37,635 nucleotides of DNA from an uncultured Prevotella sp. (GCA_900322035.1 ONYL01000022.1:1-37635), one strand, 5' to 3'. Counted from the first letter of the stretch, positions 16,442 through 25,592 are shown. A program made the numbers and translations. The notes: generated by a model from the letters alone, not told the origin.

Positions 16442-16526
16442 TGCAGTTGGGAGACAGTCGGCAGCCTTATGCGAGCCAGCGGGGTGACAATTGGGAGCCC
16501 GCCGGCTGCCATCTGGGGGCCCGCAC
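16442..16526 (-). repeat. GC-rich intergenic repeat, copy B
   Basis: TGCCATCTGG (16507-16516) and GGGAGCCCGCCGGC (16493-16506) are the reverse complements of the blocks at 154-163 and 171-184 of copy A, with one mismatch in the second block. Here the blocks are adjacent; in copy A seven bases separate them. CAATTGGGAGCCCGCC (16488-16503) is the counterpart of the repeated GGCGGGCTTCCA unit. GGCAGCC (16460-16466) and GGCTGCC (16504-16510) form an inverted pair. Outer limits are approximate. Confidence 0.55.
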
Positions 16527-16935
16527 TTTAAGAGAAGTTTTGGGGCACTACGGAAAATGGCGTTCGCATTCAGATTTTCATCTACATCATAACCTACTGT
16601 CTGGTAGCTATTGCTCATCATGATATGAATTGGAGCGATAAACCTATTTTGCAAATTCTCTGCATCGCATTGTCAGACAAAACACACCTGCAAGATCAGT
16701 CCGACAAGACTAATTGTAACAATATGTGTCTGTGCCAATTGCTACAGGAAGATACCCTATGGAGAGACATTACCAATTGGGAATCAGGGGTTAGCTGACA
16801 GATAGCTGCTAAGTGGTTTGAAGCCTCACCTCCAAGGCTATTCTTCTCGGCTTGGTCTTGGAGTCTTTGGGGATTCAGATAGTCGAAGTCCACGGCCTCG
16901 AAAAGATAGGAAAGTGGTTATTGGTAAATAAAAAG

Positions 16936-16974
16936 TAGAGGATACATCCAAGATGTTGGTGGATGCATCCTCTA
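16936..16974 (-). terminator. Intrinsic terminator of the beta-galactosidase operon
   Basis: AGAGGATACATCCA (16937-16950) and TGGATGCATCCTCT (16960-16973) form a stem with one mismatch, extended by a T-A pair, with a 9-base loop. On the - strand the stem is followed by CTTTTTATTT, a good T-tract. It lies about 17 bases past the stop of the GH2 gene, where an operon end is expected. The + strand side also has ATTTGT, so weak bidirectional action is possible. Confidence 0.85.
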
Positions 16975-16990
16975 TTTGTAAAAGAATATA

Positions 16991-19408
16991 TCATTCAGCT
17001 ATCAGTCTCATTTCTGCCGAAAGCTGAGGTTGATTAACATCATTCACCTTCAGTATGATGTCGCCCTTCTGTTTAGAAGCTTGAATTGTAACCACGAGCT
17101 TGCCGCTGAAAAGTTTCATCTGAGGTTTGACAAAGGATTCAAGACTTGTTGCATCTCCATTGCAAACCGCTTTAAATGTGCCAGCCCCACTAACTGTGAA
17201 CTGCAGTTCGTCTTCTGCTGTTGGTATCGGGTAGCCATCTTTGTCAGTCAAGAACACGGTTATGTAGGCCAAGTCGCTGCCATCGGCCTGAATGGTGTCC
17301 CGATCGGCTTGGAGTTTTATAGCACATGCCTTGCCTGCCGTGTGTTCTGATATTTCAGCTGCCTGATTGCCAGAATCATCATAACAAATCACTTTCAGTT
17401 CGCCTGGCTCATACTTAATATCTTTCCACATTAGTCGGTAGCGTGCAGCACGCCGCTCTGCATCTGAAGGGGTGGCTGGGCGTCCTGTATTATACTCTCC
17501 ATCGGTGATGGACAATTTTGTGCGCTTGCCCATACTTTTGCCATTGATAAAAAGTTCTGCTGAAGGATAGCTGGTATAGACAAAAACAGGAGTGATCTGT
17601 CCTTCCCGGCCCGGCCAAGTCCAGTGTGGCAGAACGTGGACAGTGTTTTCCTTCGTATTCCAGACTGAGCGGTAGAGGTAATAACGGTCCTTCGGTAGGC
17701 CGGCAAGGTCGCAAATGCCAAAATAGCTGCTTCGTGCTGGCCAATAGCTGTCGTAGGGCGTTGGTTCCCCCAGGTAGTCGAATCCCGTCCATACAAACTG
17801 TCCTATGGTATAGGATGCATCGCTTTGGGCCATGAAATCTTCTTCGGGCAGGTTGCTCCAGGGACACCATTGCGTATCGTAGCCGTTGCATTGGCCATCA
17901 GGATAGGTGATATTTGCCCCCCAAGTGACAGGAAACTTGTATATGCCACGCGAACTGATGGTGCTGGCTGTCTCGGAACCGAGCAAATATCCACATGTGA
18001 GGTGGCTGATATCTTTAGGATATTTCCATACCCGATAGTTGAATCCTGGAATATCCATCACTTGCGCAAACCCTGACTTCAAAGCATCATCGGGACGGTC
18101 CATTCCTTGCGTGACCATTCTTGTCGGGTCGAGACGATGGCAGAGATCTTGCAGATGGCGGGCTGTTTCACGTCCTTCGTCACTCCACTGCTCTGGAATC
18201 TCATTGCCAATACTGTACATGATAAGCGAGGGATGGTTTCGATTTGCGAGGACAAGGTTGGTAATGTCTCTGTCAGCCCAGTCCTTGAAGAGCCGGGCAT
18301 ACCCGTTTTGGCATTTGGGATAGAGCCACATGTCGAAGCTCTCGGCCATCACTACGATCCCCAAAGAGTCGTAAACCTGCATTTGGGTCTGAGAGGGCAT
18401 ATTGTGGGAGGTCCTGATGGCGTTTGCCCCCATGTCTTTAAGAATATTGACTTGGCGGATAATGGCAGCTTTGTTGACAGCCGCACCTAATGGCCCGAGG
18501 TCATGATGAAGACATACTCCCTTGATAGGGAGTGGCCTGCCGTTTAGTCTGACACCTTCTTTGCCAATGGTGAGGGTGCGAATGCCCGTTTTCAAGGAGT
18601 AAGCATCGCGGCACCTTCCTCCATCATTGTAGGCCACCGTGAGGGTATAGAGATAAGGGTGGTCGGGCGACCACAACTTTGGATTGGCCACTCTGAGGCT
18701 AAGTTGGCCTGTTCCTTCGGCTGAAGCTACAGTATGTCCTTGGCAATCCTTTAGGGTATAGGTAAGTTTCTGATTGCTGCTGTCGGTAAGGGCAGCCGAA
18801 ACCCCAAGAACAGCTTCTTTGTCGTTAGCAGAAATTGTGTGGCAGAAGACCGACCAGTCGTCAATAGCATTGGGCGAAGTGGCAATGAGGTGGACGGGAC
18901 GATAGATTCCACCACCGGGGTACCATCGGCTACTCTCCTCAAGATTGTTGAGATTTACCTCGATGAGGTTGTTGCCTGGTTTTATAAATGGGGTGATATT
19001 GATACGGAAGGCATTATAGCCATAAGCCCATCGCCCTGCCTCTTTGCCGTTGACAAAAACGTGGGGGTCGGCCATAGCTCCATCAAAAGCCAGGACAACC
19101 CGTTTTCCTTGGAGCCGGGTGCCATCGATGTGGGTGCGATAATAGCCTTTACCTATCCATGGCAGAGCTCCAGACCGTCCTGATTTTTCCGTCTTCTCGG
19201 TTTCGCCATTCTGTGCGATAGCAACATATTGTAGATCCCATTTCTTGTCGAATGGACCAGCAATGGCCCAATCGTGGGGAACTTTCACTTGTTGCCAATG
19301 TTGTTGATCTCTTGAGAATTGCCAATTATTGATATCAACCGACAACCGCTGTGCCGTCGCCCATAAGGGGAACAGCACAGCGGCTATAGTGAATAATCTG
19401 ACCTTCAT
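16991..19408 (-). CDS. Secreted glycoside hydrolase family 2 beta-galactosidase-like enzyme
   Basis: This 805-residue enzyme has a signal peptide (LFTIAAVLFPLWATAQ). The GH2 order is visible: a jelly-roll sugar-binding domain (about 25-185), an immunoglobulin-like domain (about 190-280), a TIM barrel (about 285-585) and C-terminal beta domains. The acid/base Glu is in SIGNEIPEQW near residue 402, and the expected nucleophile Glu is in FDYLGEPTPY near 545. The last 120 residues form a Big-like domain (TIQADGSDLAYITVFLTDKDG). Beta-galactosidase is the commonest activity for this layout, but the exact glycan is unknown. The start is 5 bases past the pncC stop. No SusC/SusD genes are nearby. Confidence 0.88.
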   Translation of the reverse strand: MKVRLFTIAAVLFPLWATAQRLSVDINNWQFSRDQQHWQQVKVPHDWAIAGPFDKKWDLQYVAIAQNGETEKTEKSGRSGALPWIGKGYYRTHIDGTRLQGKRVVLAFDGAMADPHVFVNGKEAGRWAYGYNAFRINITPFIKPGNNLIEVNLNNLEESSRWYPGGGIYRPVHLIATSPNAIDDWSVFCHTISANDKEAVLGVSAALTDSSNQKLTYTLKDCQGHTVASAEGTGQLSLRVANPKLWSPDHPYLYTLTVAYNDGGRCRDAYSLKTGIRTLTIGKEGVRLNGRPLPIKGVCLHHDLGPLGAAVNKAAIIRQVNILKDMGANAIRTSHNMPSQTQMQVYDSLGIVVMAESFDMWLYPKCQNGYARLFKDWADRDITNLVLANRNHPSLIMYSIGNEIPEQWSDEGRETARHLQDLCHRLDPTRMVTQGMDRPDDALKSGFAQVMDIPGFNYRVWKYPKDISHLTCGYLLGSETASTISSRGIYKFPVTWGANITYPDGQCNGYDTQWCPWSNLPEEDFMAQSDASYTIGQFVWTGFDYLGEPTPYDSYWPARSSYFGICDLAGLPKDRYYLYRSVWNTKENTVHVLPHWTWPGREGQITPVFVYTSYPSAELFINGKSMGKRTKLSITDGEYNTGRPATPSDAERRAARYRLMWKDIKYEPGELKVICYDDSGNQAAEISEHTAGKACAIKLQADRDTIQADGSDLAYITVFLTDKDGYPIPTAEDELQFTVSGAGTFKAVCNGDATSLESFVKPQMKLFSGKLVVTIQASKQKGDIILKVNDVNQPQLSAEMRLIAE

Positions 19409-19413
19409 GTGGT

Positions 19414-19905
19414 TTAGAGATGTGATTTTAAGTATTCTAAAAAGAGTTTCAATACTTGATTCGTCGCGTGACTTAAGTTTAAGTCTCGTCCGTCATCTTC
19501 AGTGAGCTTAAAAGTTTTCACTTCATCTTTTGATCCATATCCCAGCCAAATTGTACCAACGGGGATGTCGGGAGTACCTCCGTCGGGGCCGGCTATACCC
19601 GTAGCCGAAAGTGCATAATCGCAATTGAGAGCGTCGCAAGCACCGATGACCATCTCGCGGGCAACTTCTTCGCAGACAGCTGTCTGTTCTTCCAGCACTT
19701 GGTGAGATACGTGGAGAAGCCGTTCTTTCACCTCGTTGGTATAGCAGATGATGCCCCCTTTGAAGTAGTTGCTTGCCCCGGGGGTGGCAATAATGGCTTC
19801 GGCAATGCGCCCGCCTGTACAACTTTCGGCTGTACCCAGCGTTTTTCCGTTGTCATAGAGAACCTGCTGGATCTCCTTGCTCAAGACTTTTGATTCAAAT
19901 TCCAT
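19414..19905 (-). CDS. pncC: CinA C-terminal-type nicotinamide-nucleotide amidohydrolase
   Basis: This 163-residue protein consists of the CinA C-terminal domain alone. Family members deamidate nicotinamide mononucleotide in the pyridine-nucleotide salvage cycle. Motifs are TAESCTGGRIAEAI near residue 24, SNYFKGGIICYTNEVKERLL near 43-62, and ALSATGIAGPDGGTPDIPVGT near 105, written here in overlapping parts of the family signature. ATG 19905 (MEFESKVLSKE) is chosen. An upstream extension of 24 residues to 19977 is not family-like and covers the intergenic space after tsaD. It lies between tsaD and the GH2 gene in one transcription unit. Confidence 0.88.
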   Translation of the reverse strand: MEFESKVLSKEIQQVLYDNGKTLGTAESCTGGRIAEAIIATPGASNYFKGGIICYTNEVKERLLHVSHQVLEEQTAVCEEVAREMVIGACDALNCDYALSATGIAGPDGGTPDIPVGTIWLGYGSKDEVKTFKLTEDDGRDLNLSHATNQVLKLFLEYLKSHL

Positions 19906-19979
19906 ATTATCGTAAATTATTTTGTATTCTTTATCTCTAATTTGTTGGGAATGAAGTTGTTGCCCTTCATTCCCCAAAA

Positions 19980-21008
19980 TTATTGAAAGGTAACCTTTGA
20001 AAAAGCGGGCAGGTCGATAGAGGCGAAAGCCTTGTCGCGATATTTAAATGTACCAACACAGGCTATCATGGCCGCATTGTCTGTTGTATAGCTGAACTTG
20101 GGTATATAGATGGTCCAACCGTACTTTGCGGCGTGTTCGCGAAAAGCATTGCGTAGGCCATTATTGGCACTGACCCCTCCAGCTACAGCCACATGTTTGA
20201 TACCTGTCTGTTTAACAGTTAAGCGAAGCTTCTTCATAAGAATATCGACAATAGTGTGTTCGAGACTGGCAGCGAGGTCTTCCTTGTGATGCTCTACAAA
20301 GTCTGGATCCTCAGCAACCCATTTACGCAAGTTATACAGGAAGCTGGTCTTCAATCCAGAGAAAGAATAGTCGAGTCCCGGAATGTGAGGCTCAGAGAAC
20401 TTGAATGCCTGCGGATTTCCCTGGCGGGCAAGTTTGTCGATGATGGGGCCACCCGGATAACCCAATCCCATTACTTTTGAACACTTATCAATGGCTTCGC
20501 CTGCAGCGTCGTCGATGGTTTGCCCCAAGACCTCCATATCGTTGTAGGCATTCACCTTTACAATTTGTGAGTTGCCGCCCGATACTAATAAGCAAATGAA
20601 AGGGAAGGGTGGATGGGAGTTGTCATCGTCGCTCTCCTTGATAAAATGAGCCATCACGTGTCCCTGCAGGTGGTTGACGTCGATGAGGGGGATATCCAAT
20701 GACCGGGCAAAACCTTTCGCAAAGGTTACGCCTACAAGTAGTGAGCCCATCAATCCTGGGCCACGCGTGAAGGCTACAGCCGAGAGGTCTTCTTTGGTGA
20801 TGCCTGCTCGTTTGATAGCTTGGTCAACAACGGGAACAACATTCTGTTGATGAGCACGGGAAGCCAACTCGGGAACAACACCGCCGTAAGCGCGATGAAC
20901 TTCTTGCGAAGCAGTGACGTTGCTGAGTATCACACCATTGCGGAGAACGGCGGCAGATGTGTCATCGCAACTTGATTCTATACCTAATATATAAATGTCT
21001 TTCATCAT
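19980..21008 (-). CDS. tsaD: tRNA N6-adenosine threonylcarbamoyltransferase TsaD
   Basis: This 342-residue protein is the catalytic subunit that transfers threonylcarbamoyl to A37 of ANN-decoding tRNAs, working with TsaB and TsaE. The N-terminus GIESSCDDTSAA is the ASKHA nucleotide-binding signature. HLQGHVMAH near 110-118 carries the two metal-binding His. CLLVSGGNSQ near 140 and GGVSANNGLR near 275 complete the family motifs. Length is standard. Alternative starts at 21008 and 21005 differ by one Met. The upstream neighbour, 12 bases away, is map, so both act on protein synthesis. Confidence 0.95.
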   Translation of the reverse strand: MMKDIYILGIESSCDDTSAAVLRNGVILSNVTASQEVHRAYGGVVPELASRAHQQNVVPVVDQAIKRAGITKEDLSAVAFTRGPGLMGSLLVGVTFAKGFARSLDIPLIDVNHLQGHVMAHFIKESDDDNSHPPFPFICLLVSGGNSQIVKVNAYNDMEVLGQTIDDAAGEAIDKCSKVMGLGYPGGPIIDKLARQGNPQAFKFSEPHIPGLDYSFSGLKTSFLYNLRKWVAEDPDFVEHHKEDLAASLEHTIVDILMKKLRLTVKQTGIKHVAVAGGVSANNGLRNAFREHAAKYGWTIYIPKFSYTTDNAAMIACVGTFKYRDKAFASIDLPAFSKVTFQ

Positions 21009-21020
21009 TCAATCTAAACA

Positions 21021-21884
21021 TTAATAAGACAGGATTTCCACACCGTGTTCGGTCATGAGGAAAGTATGCTCCCACTGTGCACTGGGCTTTTCGTCGCCTG
21101 TTATGACTTCCCATCCGTAGGGATCGTCGGCATCGATAAACACTTTCCATGTGCCCATGTTGATCATTGGCTCAATGGTGAACACCATGCCGGGGACGAG
21201 CAGCATACCCGTACCCTTATGTCCATAATGAAGGATGTCTGGCTCTTCATGCATGGCCAGTCCGACTCCATGTCCGCACAGATCGCGCACCACGCCGTAG
21301 CCGTATTTCTCTGCATGCTTCTGAATGGCATGGCCGATGTCGCCAACAAAACAATAGGGCTTGGCAGCCTCTGCACCGATGTCCAGACATTCTTTGGTGA
21401 CTCTTACCAATTGTTCCTTCTCAGGGGTAGTCTTTCCGCCTATGATGAACATGCGGGAGGCATCGCCGAAATAGCCGTCAACGCTGAGCGTCATGTCCAC
21501 ATTGACGATATCACCAGGCTGCAGCACGTCTTCCTTCTTGGGTATTCCGTGGCAGACTACCTCATTGATGCTCGTGCAGACGCTCTTTGGGAAGCCCTCG
21601 TAGTTGAGGCAGGAGGGATTAGCATTGTGCTCTTTGCAATAGGCCATGCAGATATCGTCGATCTCCTGGGTGTTCATTCCCACATGGATAGCGTTAGCAA
21701 CAGCGTCGAGGCAGCCAGTGTTAACGGCGCCTGCCTTACGAATACCTTCAATCTGCTCGGGGGTACGCACCATATCCCGAGTGGGTACAAGTTTTCCTTT
21801 ACTTTCCCAATACATTATTTTTTCATCAAGTTCTGTCTTGGGCTGGCCAGGAATCATGTGCCATCTTCTTTTCTTTTGAAACAT
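21021..21884 (-). CDS. map: Methionine aminopeptidase, type I
   Basis: This 287-residue enzyme removes the initiator Met from nascent proteins. The five metal ligands of the pita-bread fold can be seen: Asp in VNVDMTLSVDGYFGD (two Asp), His in GHGVGLAMHEEP, Glu in FTIEPMI and Glu in SAQWEHTF. The N-terminal segment of about 40 residues (KRRWHMIPGQPKTELDEKI) is longer than in the minimal E. coli form. ATG 21884 (MFQKKRRWHMIPG) is preferred to 21923, which would add 13 polar residues. It is 12 bases before tsaD in the same operon. Confidence 0.93.
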   Translation of the reverse strand: MFQKKRRWHMIPGQPKTELDEKIMYWESKGKLVPTRDMVRTPEQIEGIRKAGAVNTGCLDAVANAIHVGMNTQEIDDICMAYCKEHNANPSCLNYEGFPKSVCTSINEVVCHGIPKKEDVLQPGDIVNVDMTLSVDGYFGDASRMFIIGGKTTPEKEQLVRVTKECLDIGAEAAKPYCFVGDIGHAIQKHAEKYGYGVVRDLCGHGVGLAMHEEPDILHYGHKGTGMLLVPGMVFTIEPMINMGTWKVFIDADDPYGWEVITGDEKPSAQWEHTFLMTEHGVEILSY

Positions 21885-21951
21885 TTTCTCTATTCTATTA
21901 TTTGTAGTCTCCTTATCCGTCAACGAGGAATCGGAGGCTGGGTGTTGTCTT

Positions 21952-22350
21952 TTATTTGGGTTCTTTACAGAAATAATAAGTCCATTGGTAGGGATTGTTG
22001 GCTGAGAACATAATCACACAGTAGCGCATCAACGGACTTTCGGCGTATAGGTCCCGGTTGAACTTAAACACGTATTCATCCCCCTTCCAGTCGGTAGCAC
22101 TTAGTTCTGTGCTCTTTATGGAGTCTGTCGAGATTTCCTGATCGATACGCTCCACGACAAAGCGTGCCGTGTCGACCAGCACTTGCCGGCTGCCGTCTTT
22201 GATGATGTCGAGTGTCAGAGGCTCTGCTTTGCCATAGTCAGTTGTCTTCATATCACGTGGAGCCTTGGCTATAGAGCTCCATATCTCTATTTGCGCTTGC
22301 GCCAAGAGCGTTGCCATGGCGCAGAACAATGTTAATATTAATTTTCTCAT
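21952..22350 (-). CDS. Small secreted protein of unknown function
   Basis: This 132-residue protein has a clear signal peptide (MRKLILTLFCAMATLLAQAQ) and then about 110 mature residues. I do not recognise a family. The mature part is mixed charged/aromatic and ends with a YQWTYYFCKEPK-type tail. It contains a single pair of Cys near the C-terminus (RYCVIMF and YYFCKE) that could form a disulfide. It lies 9 bases after metH and about 67 before map, all on one strand, so co-transcription is likely, but this gives no functional hint. The codon pattern resembles its neighbours, so I treat it as real. Confidence 0.7.
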   Translation of the reverse strand: MRKLILTLFCAMATLLAQAQIEIWSSIAKAPRDMKTTDYGKAEPLTLDIIKDGSRQVLVDTARFVVERIDQEISTDSIKSTELSATDWKGDEYVFKFNRDLYAESPLMRYCVIMFSANNPYQWTYYFCKEPK

Positions 22351-22359
22351 ATCTTTACG

Positions 22360-25104
22360 CTAATTGTTAAACAGGTTCAATTTGTTGTGTCTGGCTTCCT
22401 CAATGCCTTGAAGCTTCTGCTGTTTGGCTTCATACTTATGACGTATCTGCTCATAATCGCCTGCTAATTTGCGGTTGAATGCTTCACGAGTGGCTTCAGA
22501 AAGCAGGGCGTTGGCCACACCGACAATCTGTGCCGCATCTTTAATCCATACCACAGGGCCATCGTAGACCGGCTGAATCTTTAAGGCGGTGTGGGGTAGG
22601 GTAGTGGCTGCTCCACCCACAAGAATCGGTATATTCAGTCCTGATTCTTTCATGAGCCGGGCCACATTGGCCATTTCTGTCAGTGAGGGCGTGATAAGTC
22701 CGCTAAGGCCAATCATGTCGGCGTGTTCCCTCTTTGCCGTCTCTACGATCTTCTCTGCTGGCACCATGATCCCCAAATCAGTAATGTCAAAGTTGTTGCA
22801 GGCAAGCACGACGCCGACGATATTTTTGCCAATGTCGTGCACGTCGCCTTTCACAGTTGCCAGGACAATTTTTCCCGACGATGTTTTCTCTTCCGCCTTT
22901 TCTGCCTCAATGTAGGGTTGAAGGAAGTCTACGGCCTGTCTCATGGTGCGTGCGGTTTTCACCACCTGTGGTAGAAACATCTTGCCTTGGCCGAACAGAT
23001 CGCCCACTTCGTTCATCCCATTCATGAGTGGTCCTTCAATGATGTCGATGGCATGGGGATATTGCCGGAGTGCCTCGGCCAGATCTGTCGATAACCAGTC
23101 GCCCACTCCCTTTCTGAGGGCATATTTCAAGCGATCTTCCAGATTTCCATTTCTCCATTCATCCGACTGATTACCTTTCAAAGAGTTGTCTTTCCCCGCC
23201 TGTTGCTCTTTGAGCTTTGTTGCGAGACTGATCAGGTCATCGGCAGCACCCTTCCGCCAGTAGAGAATGGCATCTTCAAAAATGCCTATCTGATCAGCGG
23301 GGATGTCGTTGTAGGTGACTTTAGTCGCAGGATTCACGATACCAAAATCCATACCATGCTGGATGGCATGATAGAGGAAGACTGCATGCATGGCTTCGCG
23401 GATATAATTGTTTCCGCGGAAAGAGAAGCTTAGATTGCTTACCCCTCCACTGATATGGCATAACGGATAATGCTTTCTGATCCATTCGGCGGCTCTGATA
23501 TAATCAGCAGCATAAGAGTCGTGTTCTGCCATTCCTGTTGCAATGGAGAGAATATTGGGATCGAAAATGATATCACAGTCGGGCATGCCTGCCTTTTGAG
23601 TGAGCAAATCGTAGCTTCTTTGGGCGATTTCTATCTTGCGCTCGTAGCTGACAGCCTGCCCTTGTTCGTCAAATAGCATCACCACAACAGCTGCGCCCAT
23701 GCGCCGTGCCTCCTTGGCATGTCGGATGAACGTTTCCTCGCCTTCCTTGAGCGAGATGGAATTTACGATGCTCTTGCCTTGACAACATTTCAGTCCGGCC
23801 CTGATCACTTCCCAGTTGGATGAATCGATCATGACTGGCACTTTGGCTATCTCGGGTTCCGTCGCGATGAGGTTCAGAAATGTCGTCATCTCCTTGCGGG
23901 CATCAAGCATGGCGTCGTCCATATTCACATCAATCACGAGCGCGCCGTCGGCTACCTGCTTGCGGGCGATAGCCAGAGCCTCGTCGTATTTCTTCTCGTT
24001 GATGAGTCTGAGAAACTTTCTCGATCCGGCAACGTTGCAGCGTTCACCTACGTTGACGAATCTGATCTCATCGGTCTTTTCCAGCATGTCGAGGCCCGAC
24101 AGCCTCAGTCGCCCGTCGCGCGGGGCCGGTTGACGTGGAACACGATCCTTAGCCATGCGGGCAAATAGTTGAATGAAATGCTCGTCAGTACCGCAGCATC
24201 CCCCGATAATGTTTAGCAGCCCTTCATCGAGAAATTCCTTCATTTCGTCGGCCATGCTTTCTGGTGACTCGTCGTATTCTCCCATGGCATTGGGCAGTCC
24301 GGCATTGGGGTATGCGCCGACAAGTACAGGCGACTTGGCTGCCATCTGCTTTACATAGGGCATCAATTGGCGCGCCCCCATGCCGCAGTTCACCCCGATC
24401 GCCCAAAGTCCAAGTGGTTCCATGCTCGTCATGAAAGCATCTAAATTTTGTCCGCTTAATGTTCTTCCGGAATTGTCGCTGAACGTGACGCTTACCATGA
24501 CAGGAACCTCGCGTCCCGTATTATCCATGGCCCTTCGCGCGGCATCTACCGCACATTTGGCGTTGAGTGTGTCAAAGCAAGTCTCTATCAGTAGCAAGTC
24601 CACTCCTCCTTCTATCAATGCCGCAGCCTGTTCTGTGTAGGCTTCAAGAAGTTGGTCATAGCTGATCGACCTTGTTGCAGGATGGTCTACATCTTCGCTC
24701 ATCGAGAGCATTCGGTTGGTGGGTCCCATGCTGCCCGCCACAAACCGAGACCATTCTGCTGTCGACCATTCATCGGCTACATGCCGGGCTATCCTTGCTC
24801 CTTGGAGAGCCATCTCGCAGGCTGCGTGTTGCAGACCGTAGTCGGCCTGTGAGATGGTTTGGGAGGAAAAGGTGTTGGTTTCTATCACATCCGCCCCAGC
24901 TTCGAGGTATTTCTTGTGAATTTCTGCCACTATGTCCGGTCGGGTCAGGCAAAGCATGTCATTGTTGCCTTTCAGTTGGCCCGGCAGATCCTTGAAAAGT
25001 ACACCTCTGAAGTCGGCCTCCGTAAGGCCATAGCTCTGGATCTTTGTTCCTAATGCTCCGTCAAGGACGATAATCTTGTGTCTGGCAGTATCCTGAATTG
25101 TCAT
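22360..25104 (-). CDS. metH: Cobalamin-dependent methionine synthase lacking the activation domain
   Basis: This 914-residue enzyme moves the methyl group of 5-methyltetrahydrofolate to homocysteine through cobalamin. Domains in order are: a homocysteine/zinc barrel (about 1-320; zinc Cys in GVNCGMG and GGCCGTDEH), a folate barrel (about 345-620; VGERCNVAGSRKF and VNMDDAMLD), a cap region, and a B12-binding fold with DVHDIGKN near 750 (the cobalt-ligand His). The protein stops shortly after the B12 domain. The S-adenosylmethionine-binding reactivation domain found in the 1200-residue E. coli enzyme is absent. Short MetH forms are common in Bacteroidales. No cobalamin riboswitch fits in the 8-base gap after smpB. 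Confidence 0.93.
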   Translation of the reverse strand: MTIQDTARHKIIVLDGALGTKIQSYGLTEADFRGVLFKDLPGQLKGNNDMLCLTRPDIVAEIHKKYLEAGADVIETNTFSSQTISQADYGLQHAACEMALQGARIARHVADEWSTAEWSRFVAGSMGPTNRMLSMSEDVDHPATRSISYDQLLEAYTEQAAALIEGGVDLLLIETCFDTLNAKCAVDAARRAMDNTGREVPVMVSVTFSDNSGRTLSGQNLDAFMTSMEPLGLWAIGVNCGMGARQLMPYVKQMAAKSPVLVGAYPNAGLPNAMGEYDESPESMADEMKEFLDEGLLNIIGGCCGTDEHFIQLFARMAKDRVPRQPAPRDGRLRLSGLDMLEKTDEIRFVNVGERCNVAGSRKFLRLINEKKYDEALAIARKQVADGALVIDVNMDDAMLDARKEMTTFLNLIATEPEIAKVPVMIDSSNWEVIRAGLKCCQGKSIVNSISLKEGEETFIRHAKEARRMGAAVVVMLFDEQGQAVSYERKIEIAQRSYDLLTQKAGMPDCDIIFDPNILSIATGMAEHDSYAADYIRAAEWIRKHYPLCHISGGVSNLSFSFRGNNYIREAMHAVFLYHAIQHGMDFGIVNPATKVTYNDIPADQIGIFEDAILYWRKGAADDLISLATKLKEQQAGKDNSLKGNQSDEWRNGNLEDRLKYALRKGVGDWLSTDLAEALRQYPHAIDIIEGPLMNGMNEVGDLFGQGKMFLPQVVKTARTMRQAVDFLQPYIEAEKAEEKTSSGKIVLATVKGDVHDIGKNIVGVVLACNNFDITDLGIMVPAEKIVETAKREHADMIGLSGLITPSLTEMANVARLMKESGLNIPILVGGAATTLPHTALKIQPVYDGPVVWIKDAAQIVGVANALLSEATREAFNRKLAGDYEQIRHKYEAKQQKLQGIEEARHNKLNLFNN

Positions 25105-25112
25105 ATCGGTCT

Positions 25113-25592
25113 TTAAAAGTTCTTTCTTGCCCGGTCCATTTCACGTCGGTCTTCTTTATCTCGCAAGGTTTGACGCTTATCATAGAGTTTCTTGCCTTTG
25201 GCCAGTGCAATATCCATCTTTGCCCGTCCATGCTCGTCAATGTAGATCAGGGTGGGGACGATGGTCATGCCGGGTGTTTTTTCAGCTTCCTGCAATTTCT
25301 TGATTTCTCGTTTGGTGAGGAGAAGCTTTCTGTCCCGGCGCACAGAATGGTTGGCAAAGCTGCCATAGAAATAAGGGGCCACATACATATTTTTTACCCA
25401 TATTTCGCCATTGTAAATTGCACAGTAGGTATCCACGAGCGACACCTTGCCGTTGCGGATGCTCTTGATCTCCGTCCCAGTCAACACGATTCCTGCAGTG
25501 TATGTGTCAACAAAGAAGTATTCAAACGAAGCCTTCTTATTCTTGATCTGTACAGGACTTTTCTTTCTTATTTCTTGTTCTTGCTTATTCAT
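25113..25592 (-). CDS. smpB: SsrA-binding protein SmpB
   Basis: This 159-residue protein binds tmRNA and delivers it to stalled ribosomes for trans-translation. Family motifs are clear: [20 protein letters not shown] near 18-37, [14 protein letters not shown] near 39-52, and a basic tail ([19 protein letters not shown]). Length is typical. Its ATG overlaps the stop of the DMP19-like gene in an ATGA junction at 25589-25592, and metH starts 8 bases after its stop, so it is in the middle of an operon. I found no tmRNA gene in the window. Confidence 0.95.
   Translation of the reverse strand: MNKQEQEIRKKSPVQIKNKKASFEYFFVDTYTAGIVLTGTEIKSIRNGKVSLVDTYCAIYNGEIWVKNMYVAPYFYGSFANHSVRRDRKLLLTKREIKKLQEAEKTPGMTIVPTLIYIDEHGRAKMDIALAKGKKLYDKRQTLRDKEDRREMDRARKNF

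Larger units (their letters stand above)
16385..16990. other. Convergent intergenic region
   Basis: This region of about 600 bp lies between the SDR and the beta-galactosidase, which converge here. It has a small GAAGT-C-ACTTC palindrome just past the SDR stop (16383-16393), the GC-rich repeat copy B near 16440-16530 and a strong terminator at 16936-16974. Between 16530 and 16920 I see no gene, tRNA or clear signal. The short open frames here lack protein-like composition. Confidence 0.6.

Noticed and set aside
16385-16990. tRNA or small gene in the convergent gap
   Set aside because: No cloverleaf-compatible arms or credible reading frame; only the repeat and terminator are supported.
21045-22013. 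Open frame of 322 codons on the + strand opposite map
   Set aside because: A shadow frame; map on the - strand has all five metal ligands.
25093-25120. Cobalamin riboswitch before metH
   Set aside because: Only 8 bases separate smpB and metH, and no B12-box-like sequence was seen near the operon promoter.
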